In this document: positions 4,963 through 9,235 of the stretch, piece by piece
Numbering within the stretch: position 1 is the first letter of the stretch
Layout of the letters: each line of letters starts with the position of its first letter
Origin: Casp-actino8 sp945862545
GTDB taxonomy: Bacteria; Actinomycetota; Acidimicrobiia; Acidimicrobiales; Ilumatobacteraceae
Reading direction: 5' to 3'
DNA length: 9,235 nt
Assembly (NCBI GenBank): GCA_945862545.1
Contig: CAMAYS010000081.1
Span: forward strand, 1 to 9,235
Program-made: the position numbers and the translations under genes
The notes under the pieces: model-generated
The model's database searches: none
Told to the model about the DNA's origin: nothing
What the model saw: the letters and a program-made list of their open reading frames with translations, nothing else

Positions 4963-5904
4963 TTAGACAGCGAGAAGGTCGCGGGCGCCAGTGTCGCTCG
5001 ACGGATGGCGCAACTTACTCATAGCTCGCGCTTCAATCTGACGGATGCGCTCACGCGTGAGGTTGAAAGCTTCGCCAACTTCTTCAAGTGTGCGTGATTC
5101 TCCACCATTGAGACCGAAGCGCAACTTCAGAATTTCGCGTTCACGCTCATCAAGTGGCGCCAGCAAGCGACGAATCTCTTCTGGCAACAATGATGTTGCA
5201 GCACTTTCAAAAGGACTTTCTGCAGCGCGGTCTTCAACAACATCACCCAATTCGGCATCGCCATCTTCACGCAACGGCTCGCTGAGCGACAAAGGTTCTG
5301 CGGCGAAACGCAAAGCTTCAGTGACTTTGTCTTCGGGCATTTCTACTTCGGCTGCCAATTCTCGCAATGTTGGCTGGCGGCCGAACTTCAACTCCAAGCG
5401 GGAGCGGGCCTTTTGCAGACGTGCGAGCGTGTCTCCAGCATGGACTGGGAGACGAATGGTGCGACCAGTGTTGGCAATACCACGAGTAATCGCTTGGCGG
5501 ATCCACCAAGTGGCGTAGGTTGAGAATTTGAAGCCTTTGCGCCAGTCAAACTTTTCAACGGCGTGCATCAAGCCCAAGTTGCCCTCTTGGATGAGGTCCA
5601 ATAGTGGAAGTCCTGAAGCCTGGTATTTCTTGGCGATTGAGACGACGAGTCGCAGGTTGGATTGCACGAAGGATCGCTCGGCGTTCTCGCCGTCTTTGAC
5701 TAAATTGCGAAGTTCACGCTTTTTAGCCGGAGTCAGTGCCTTGGTGTCAAGAGTTTCAGATTCTTCTTTGGCGGCTTTACCAGCCTCAATCTGCTTCGCA
5801 AGACGAACTTCATCGTCCTTGGTGAGCAGTTGGTACTGTCCGATATCTGAAAGATAAAGACGGACTAGGTCCTCTTCATCACGATCTACGCGATCCTTGG
5901 CCAC
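4963..5904 (-). CDS. RNA polymerase sigma factor, sigma-70 family group 1/2 (SigA/SigB type)
   Basis: 313 residues from GTG at 5904. The protein directs RNA polymerase to promoters. Regions in order: 1.2 (DLVRLYLSDIG, 12-22), 2.1 (VQSNLRLVVSIAKKY, 80-94), 2.2 (LLDLIQEGNLGLM), 2.3-2.4 (FKFSTYATWWIRQAITRGI, 125-143), 3 (RTIRLPVHAGDTLARL, 148-163), and 4.2 with the DNA-binding helices (TLEEVGEAFNLTRERIRQIE, 272-291). Region 1.1 is absent, as in mycobacterial SigB. The VHAGDTLARL segment differs from the usual VHMxE pattern. I chose GTG because the N-terminus then reads (V/M)AKDRVDRDEEDLV, directly ahead of region 1.2; the frame stays open to an ATG at 6036, which would add 44 residues of unrelated composition. 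Whether it is the housekeeping or an alternative group 2 sigma cannot be told from this window. It is monocistronic and convergent with selC. Confidence 0.93.
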   Translation of the reverse strand: MAKDRVDRDEEDLVRLYLSDIGQYQLLTKDDEVRLAKQIEAGKAAKEESETLDTKALTPAKKRELRNLVKDGENAERSFVQSNLRLVVSIAKKYQASGLPLLDLIQEGNLGLMHAVEKFDWRKGFKFSTYATWWIRQAITRGIANTGRTIRLPVHAGDTLARLQKARSRLELKFGRQPTLRELAAEVEMPEDKVTEALRFAAEPLSLSEPLREDGDAELGDVVEDRAAESPFESAATSLLPEEIRRLLAPLDEREREILKLRFGLNGGESRTLEEVGEAFNLTRERIRQIEARAMSKLRHPSSDTGARDLLAV

Positions 5905-6066
5905 CTGAGAACCCCACTTCTTTCGGATTGATGTCTTGGGAAAACCGAACAGTTTCCTGTGCGGTTCACCAACAATTTCGAGACTGCCACATCTCAAAAT
6001 CCGTTGATGTTGGGAACGATACCGACCACAAGGCATTCATCAACCAGGTAAGCAAAGTTCTCTGAA

Positions 6067-6095
6067 AATCTGTTGAAATAACTTCGCTGGGTCAA
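6067..6095 (-). promoter_or_regulatory. Candidate promoter of the sigma-factor gene
   Basis: On the minus strand TTGACC (6090-6095) and CAGATT (6067-6072) are separated by 17 bp. The -35 matches consensus at five of six positions; the -10 keeps the key A2 and T6. Transcription would start near 6060, leaving about 156 nt of leader before the GTG at 5904, or about 24 nt if the ATG at 6036 were used. Weak evidence only. Confidence 0.3.
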
Positions 6096-6103
6096 CTGAG
6101 TAA

Positions 6104-6142
6104 GGTGTAAAACTAGGCAAATCAAGTGATTTTGGTGTAAAA
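6104..6142. repeat. Direct repeats flanking a palindrome upstream of the Bax1 gene
   Basis: GGTGTAAAA occurs at 6104-6112 and again at 6134-6142, exactly 30 bp apart start to start, about three helical turns. Between them is a perfect inverted repeat, AAATCA-AG-TGATTT (6119-6132). The block sits 27-66 bp before the Bax1 gene and upstream of the divergent sigma gene, so it could be a shared operator. No known regulator motif was recognised. Confidence 0.5.
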
Positions 6143-6155
6143 ATACTTGAACGAC

Positions 6156-6162
6156 AAAGGAG
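6156..6162 (+). promoter_or_regulatory. Strong ribosome binding site of the Bax1 gene
   Basis: AAAGGAG lies 7 nt before the ATG at 6170 and fixes that start. It is the clearest SD in the window; most other genes have weak or no SD. Confidence 0.8.
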
Positions 6163-6169
6163 TAATTAG

Positions 6170-6982
6170 ATGGCAAATCCGCTACTCAATGAAAAGCGTC
6201 TGGAACAAGCAGCCAAAGCCAACGGTTCGGGTTGGGCCGCTCCGGACCCGGCAACGCGTGTCGGTATGTCGGACGGTCCCGTGACTCCATGGGTCGGCGC
6301 TGGCCGCACGATGACCGTGGCTGGAACCGCTAGCGCCACGGCGGTGCTGTTTGTTTTGTTGTTAGCAGCAGCCACAGTTGGCTGGCTAGGAGTTGACGCT
6401 CCGCAAGGCGAGGTCTACAAGTTTCCGAGTTACGCCATTGGTGGTTTATTCGTCGGTTTCGGTTTGGCGATTTTGTTGATGTTCAAACCTCATCTCGCAA
6501 AGTTTCTTGCTCCGGTCTACGCCATTGCAGAAGGGTTATTTGTTGGTGCGATCAGCAAGGCCTATGAGACGTATTACGACGGCATCGTCATACAGGCGGC
6601 TGGAGCGACTATTGCTGTGTTCGCCGTGATGTTGGCGATGTACAGCCTGCGGATTATCAAAGTGACCAATCGTTTTCGTCGCATCGTCATTGGGGCGACG
6701 ATGGGAGTAGCACTTTTTTACGGTGTTTCAATGTTGATGAGTTTGTTCGGAGCGACACCACCGTTCATCAGTTCGGCAAGTGGTTTCGGCATTGGCTTTA
6801 GTTTCTTGGTCGCTGGTCTCGCAGCGTTTAACTTGGCTCTTGATTTTGATTTCATTGAACGGGGGGCCAAACAAGGTATGCCCGAGTCAACCGAATGGTT
6901 CGCCGCTTTTGGTCTGATGGTGACTGTCGTCTGGCTGTATCTGGAAATCTTGCGACTGCTTTCTAAACTGCGTCAGCGCTAG
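6170..6982 (+). CDS. Bax inhibitor-1/YccA family membrane protein
   Basis: 270 residues of the TMBIM/BI-1 family (YccA, YetJ), seven-helix inner-membrane proteins; B. subtilis YetJ is a pH-sensitive calcium leak channel. Seen: a 50-residue polar N-terminus beginning MANPLLNEK, then hydrophobic segments at about 54-74, 88-104, 110-128, 139-158, 171-192, 202-224 and 242-264. Family signatures are EGLFVGAISKAYE (121-133), NLALDFDFIERGAKQG (221-236) and EWFAAFGLMVTVVWLYLEILRLL (242-264). Asp residues D225 and D227 lie where the YetJ sensor Asp is expected in helix 6; the second sensor Asp in helix 7 appears as E259, a substitution I believe is common in actinobacterial members. It is a single gene with a strong SD, convergent with the epoxide hydrolase gene. 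Family certain; substrate unknown. Confidence 0.92.
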   Translation: MANPLLNEKRLEQAAKANGSGWAAPDPATRVGMSDGPVTPWVGAGRTMTVAGTASATAVLFVLLLAAATVGWLGVDAPQGEVYKFPSYAIGGLFVGFGLAILLMFKPHLAKFLAPVYAIAEGLFVGAISKAYETYYDGIVIQAAGATIAVFAVMLAMYSLRIIKVTNRFRRIVIGATMGVALFYGVSMLMSLFGATPPFISSASGFGIGFSFLVAGLAAFNLALDFDFIERGAKQGMPESTEWFAAFGLMVTVVWLYLEILRLLSKLRQR

Positions 6983-6991
6983 AGAATCTTT

Positions 6992-7006
6992 TTACAGAGT
7001 CTGTAA
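6992..7006. repeat. 15-bp palindrome at the bax1/epoxide hydrolase convergence
   Basis: TTACAGA-G-TCTGTAA is a perfect inverted repeat that includes the epoxide hydrolase stop codon and begins 10 bp after the Bax1 stop. It could fold as a 6-bp stem with a 3-nt loop in either transcript. The T5 run (6989-6993) precedes it on the plus strand instead of following it, so it is not a canonical intrinsic terminator. Confidence 0.4.
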
Positions 7007-7969
7007 GAAACCCATCAACGCGGCATTGAATTCGTCAGGCATTTCTTGTTGTGTCCAATGTCCGGCTCCCGGGATGATGACGCTGCCTTTGTAGTTGGGC
7101 GTTAGCCCGTTGACGGCGTCAAGCGTGTCGAGTCGTGGGGCGATGACGGCGTCTTTGTCGCCACCGATAAAAAACGTCGGCATAGAAATGCGCTCAATAG
7201 GAATGTCTTTGAGCACTTCATAGTTTGCATCCAAGTTGCGATACCAACTCACGGGACCGAAAAATCCACTGTTGGTGAATTGTTTGACATAGTGATCAAG
7301 ATCGTCTTGCGTGAGCCATGTTGGTAAATGCGCCGGAACATCTTTAAACATGTCGAGGAATCCGCTGCCCTCCATCGGTGGTAACTCGCTGAAGTCAGTG
7401 GGACCTGGTTTATACATCGCACCTGAAGCAGCCCACAGGAATTGGTGCATGGTATTGCGAATATCGGCTTCAAGTTCAGACTCGGCTGGACCAACCTCCT
7501 GAAAATACAACATGTAGAAAAAACGATCGGTGAACATCATTTTGAAAAGTTCAGTCGGCTTCATGGGCCACGGTGTAAAAGGCACGCTGACTCCACAGAT
7601 TGCGTTGACTCGACTTGGGTGCAAGCGTCCTGCTTCCCACACCACGAGAGAGCCCCAATCGTGTCCGACGAAAGTTGCATCGTCATGATCAGTGGCGTCC
7701 AATAAGCCCACGAGGTCTCCCGTGAGATTTTCAATGCCATAGTCGGTCACGTTTTTCGGTGATGAAGAAAATCCGTAGCCCCGCTGATCGGGGGCGAGGA
7801 CATGAAAACCGGCATCGGCGAGAAAGCCCATTTGGTGTCGCCAAGAATAAGCAGACTCTGGGAAACCATGACTGAGAATGACGCATGGTCCTTTGGGGTC
7901 ACCAGATTCGGTGACTTGCAGGTTGACGCCGTTAGTGGCGATGACGCGATGGGTAATCTCATGACTCAT
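6992..7969 (-). CDS. Soluble epoxide hydrolase (alpha/beta hydrolase)
   Basis: 325 residues of the alpha/beta-hydrolase fold with the full set of epoxide hydrolase residues. Such enzymes open epoxides to vicinal diols through a covalent ester on Asp. Seen: oxyanion motif HGFPES (34-39), nucleophile D104 in GHDWG (102-106), ring-opening tyrosines Y155 in LYFQEVGPAE and Y243 in SWYRN of the cap domain, acid D273 in GGDKD, and base H304 in GAGHW. Asp at the nucleophile elbow with both lid tyrosines separates it from esterases (Ser) and from haloalkane dehalogenases. No signal peptide, so it should be cytoplasmic. The ATG at 7969 has no SD; an AATACT hexamer ends 6 nt before it. It appears monocistronic. 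The substrate is unknown; mycobacterial Eph proteins are the nearest named relatives that I can suggest. Confidence 0.92.
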   Translation of the reverse strand: MSHEITHRVIATNGVNLQVTESGDPKGPCVILSHGFPESAYSWRHQMGFLADAGFHVLAPDQRGYGFSSSPKNVTDYGIENLTGDLVGLLDATDHDDATFVGHDWGSLVVWEAGRLHPSRVNAICGVSVPFTPWPMKPTELFKMMFTDRFFYMLYFQEVGPAESELEADIRNTMHQFLWAASGAMYKPGPTDFSELPPMEGSGFLDMFKDVPAHLPTWLTQDDLDHYVKQFTNSGFFGPVSWYRNLDANYEVLKDIPIERISMPTFFIGGDKDAVIAPRLDTLDAVNGLTPNYKGSVIIPGAGHWTQQEMPDEFNAALMGFLQTL

Positions 7970-8024
7970 ATGGTCAGTATTGCCTAAGTCCTCGCTCGGA
8001 TTAGCCCCGAGGTGACCTAGAAAT

Positions 8025-8219
8025 TCAGGTTGGATTGCGGCGCGCTAATGGACTGGCTTCAAGAAATGAATCGGGCAGGGGTTGACCCGTGACTTCGTCC
8101 GTCCAGTAGGTTCCAGCATCAAGGCGATTGAGAGCAGTTTCGACGTCGGCTAAATCTTTTTCGATGGCATCAAGGTCAATCGTTGATGATTGTTCGTTAA
8201 TCGGATCGTTTACGGACAT
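8025..8219 (-). CDS. Cysteine-less DksA/TraR-like small protein
   Basis: 64 residues from ATG 8219. The C-terminal half follows the DksA/TraR zinc-finger consensus almost exactly: an acidic coiled-coil-like helix (IEKDLADVETALNRLDAG, 19-36), then GTYWTDEVTGQPLPDSFLEA and PLARR. In DksA-type proteins the matching segment reads GTYGxCxxCGxxIP and a second CxxC follows the final ARR. Here D41 and T44 replace the first two cysteines, and the chain stops four residues after the Arg at 60, so no zinc site is possible. I infer a relative that lost zinc but kept the fold. Function unknown; DksA relatives bind RNA polymerase. The frame is open to a start at 8252, but that would overlap the upstream divergent promoter region. 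No SD; TACTCT ends 6 nt before the ATG. Confidence 0.7.
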   Translation of the reverse strand: MSVNDPINEQSSTIDLDAIEKDLADVETALNRLDAGTYWTDEVTGQPLPDSFLEASPLARRNPT

Positions 8220-8254
8220 GGGCTTAGAGTAGTCGCAAGATAGTGTTGTCACCT
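8220..8254. promoter_or_regulatory. 35-bp divergent promoter region with possible leaderless starts
   Basis: Only 35 bp separate two divergent ATG codons. For the minus gene TACTCT (8226-8231) ends 6 nt from its ATG, with GTGACA (8247-8252) as a possible -35. For the plus gene TAGTGT (8241-8246) ends 8 nt from its ATG. Neither gene has an SD. The two core promoters would overlap, so they may compete. Inferred from sequence only. Confidence 0.35.
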
Positions 8255-8812
8255 ATGCCTACAACTTTCCCCCCTTTTGATGGTTCCGCCCCTAAGAGTC
8301 AGAAGTTTGCTTCTGAGCCCGAGATGGGGATTGACCCGACCAAGCGTTACACCGCCACTATGGAAACTTCAATGGGGACCATGGTGATTGCTTTGGATGC
8401 CTTGAAGGCTCCACGAACAGTGAATAGCTTCGTGTTCTTGGCTCTCAACCACTATTACGACGGGATTATTTTCCACCGCATCATTAAGGGTTTCGTTTGC
8501 CAGGGTGGAGACCCGACTGGCACTGGTCGGGGTGGACCTGGCTACCAGTACGCCGACGAATTGCCTAAGGCTGGCCAATATCAAATCGGCTCATTAGCGA
8601 TGGCCAATGCAGGACCGAACACCAATGGTTCACAGTTCTTCTTGATCAGTGGTCCAAGTGGTGTTGGATTGCCGCCGGCTTACGCGTTGTTCGGTCAGGT
8701 TGTCAAAGGACTTGAGATCGTTGAAGCGATGCAGAATGTGCCGACTGGCGCCGGCGATCGACCCACTACCGATGTTGTCATCAACTCGGTGACTATCACT
8801 GTCGCTGACTGA
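8255..8812 (+). CDS. Cyclophilin-type peptidyl-prolyl cis-trans isomerase
   Basis: 185 residues; catalyses cis-trans isomerisation of Xaa-Pro bonds in the cytoplasm (no signal peptide or lipobox). A roughly 30-residue Pro-rich N-terminus is followed by the cyclophilin barrel from YTATMETSMG. Catalytic signature FHRIIKGFVCQGGDPTGTG carries R75, F80 and Q83; then ANAGPNTNGSQFF (118-129) and ALFGQVVKGLE (144-154). The Trp that human CypA uses for cyclosporin binding falls in SGPSGVGLPP, which has none, so strong cyclosporin binding is unlikely. ATG at 8255 is preferred over an in-frame GTG at 8243, since an AT-richer -10-like hexamer sits just upstream. Ten bp separate it from the next gene, so they may be co-transcribed. 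Similar to mycobacterial PpiA-type enzymes. Confidence 0.93.
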   Translation: MPTTFPPFDGSAPKSQKFASEPEMGIDPTKRYTATMETSMGTMVIALDALKAPRTVNSFVFLALNHYYDGIIFHRIIKGFVCQGGDPTGTGRGGPGYQYADELPKAGQYQIGSLAMANAGPNTNGSQFFLISGPSGVGLPPAYALFGQVVKGLEIVEAMQNVPTGAGDRPTTDVVINSVTITVAD

Positions 8813-8822
8813 TCGTTGGTTG

Positions 8823-9235
8823 ATGTCGCCTCGAGTGACTCAACTCAGCAGGGCGCAAGCGCGTCGCATTGCTCTGCGGGCACAAGGATTCGCTCAGCCT
8901 CGACCAAGTGGTCGAGTTGATAGTCGTCATCTACGTCAGGTGATTGATCGCATTGGTTTGATTCAGATTGACTCAGTCAATGTTTTGGTGCGAAGCCAAG
9001 AACTTCCATTATTTTCGCGTTTGGGGAGTCACCGTCGTGACTTGATTTCCATGGCCACAAAGAGTGGTGAACTTTTTGAGTATTGGGGTCATGAAGCCGC
9101 TCATGTGCCGACTCGTGATCATCGCTTGTGGCGTTGGAAAATGGAGCAGTCGATTCAAGGACCATGGCGCTCCGCAGAGAATCTTGTCAAGAAGAAGCCA
9201 CAATTTATTGAGGAGATTTTTTCTCGGGTTGTGAC
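8823..9235 (+). CDS. YcaQ-type winged-helix DNA glycosylase homologue, 5' part
   Basis: The first 137 codons of a protein cut by the window edge; the frame stays open to the end. It starts at ATG 8823, MSPRVTQLSRAQARRIAL. Family signs are the N-terminal LSRAQARRIALRAQGF, then IDRIGLIQIDSVNVLVRSQELPLFSRLG (41-68) and EYWGHEAAHVPTRDHRLWRWKM. These match the HTH_42/YcaQ family of DNA glycosylases, which remove bulky alkyl or crosslinked adducts. The catalytic motif there is Gln-hydrophobic-Gln in AlkZ-type and Gln-hydrophobic-Asp in YcaQ-type members; here it is Q48-I49-D50, supporting the YcaQ branch. It follows the cyclophilin gene by 10 bp with no clear SD, suggesting an operon. The winged-helix and C-terminal parts are outside the window. 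Confidence 0.85.
   Translation, partial: MSPRVTQLSRAQARRIALRAQGFAQPRPSGRVDSRHLRQVIDRIGLIQIDSVNVLVRSQELPLFSRLGSHRRDLISMATKSGELFEYWGHEAAHVPTRDHRLWRWKMEQSIQGPWRSAENLVKKKPQFIEEIFSRVV

Noticed and set aside
4622..5024. Plus-strand frames across the tRNA-Sec region
   Set aside because: They run through the tRNA gene and repeats, lack SDs, and share no recognisable motif; three overlapping frames are open by chance.
5045..5518. Long plus-strand frame (157 codons) across the sigma-factor gene
   Set aside because: It is antisense to conserved sigma regions 2.4 to 4.2, is very rich in Ser and Arg, and has no family features; it is a shadow of the codon bias of the real gene.
6983..7006. Intrinsic terminator between Bax1 and epoxide hydrolase genes
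   Set aside because: The palindrome is not followed by a T-run on either strand; the T5 run precedes it.
6992..7969. Haloalkane dehalogenase as the function of the alpha/beta hydrolase
   Set aside because: Asp at the nucleophile elbow is shared, but both epoxide hydrolase cap tyrosines (Y155, Y243) and the WYRN motif are present.
8977..9203. Minus-strand frames near the window end
   Set aside because: They are antisense to the YcaQ-type gene, whose plus-strand translation matches a known family from 8823 to the edge.

Overview
The window looks like chromosomal DNA of a mid-GC actinobacterium, most likely of the class Acidimicrobiia. This is an inference from the proteins: a short primary-type sigma factor lacking region 1.1, a Bax inhibitor-1 homologue of the long-N-terminus type, a cysteine-free DksA-like small protein, and a condensed Tad pilus locus of the Gram-positive kind without outer-membrane parts. 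No rRNA, insertion sequence, integrase or CRISPR array is visible, so this reads as ordinary chromosome rather than a mobile island.

Layout. 1-762 (+) is the 3' part of rsgA, the circularly permuted GTPase of 30S maturation. It converges on a minus-strand operon, 4508 to 776, read as tadZ - tadA - tadB - tadC - Flp-type pilin - tadE - STAS-domain protein. The genes are almost gapless, with a GTGA overlap at tadB/tadC and a 23-bp overlap at pilin/tadE. The pilin and TadE both carry a class III prepilin cleavage motif (G|QATxE). TadA powers assembly, TadB/TadC form the membrane platform and TadZ is the polar-localisation ATPase homologue. The last gene is a single STAS domain whose phosphorylatable Ser is replaced by Asp.

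4509-4962 is a junction holding a 24-codon hydrophobic peptide gene (-), a selenocysteine tRNA gene (selC, +, anticodon TCA, CCA encoded) and several short repeats. It is followed by a sigma-70 family sigma factor (-, to about 5904). A 265-bp intergenic region with a symmetric direct-repeat/palindrome arrangement separates the sigma gene from the divergent bax1-type membrane protein (+, 6170-6982).

6992-7969 (-) is a soluble epoxide hydrolase with all expected catalytic residues, convergent with the Bax1 gene. 8025-8219 (-) is a small DksA/TraR-like protein without zinc-binding cysteines. It is divergent, over only 35 bp, from a cyclophilin-type peptidyl-prolyl isomerase (+, 8255-8812). A YcaQ-type winged-helix DNA glycosylase homologue (+, 8823 to the window end) is cut off by the edge.

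The points most worth a second look are the phosphomimetic-looking STAS protein at the end of the tad operon, the structurally atypical tRNA-Sec, the cysteine-less DksA-like protein, the structured sigma/Bax1 intergenic region, and the -10-like hexamers lying 6-8 nt before several gene starts, which suggest leaderless transcription.
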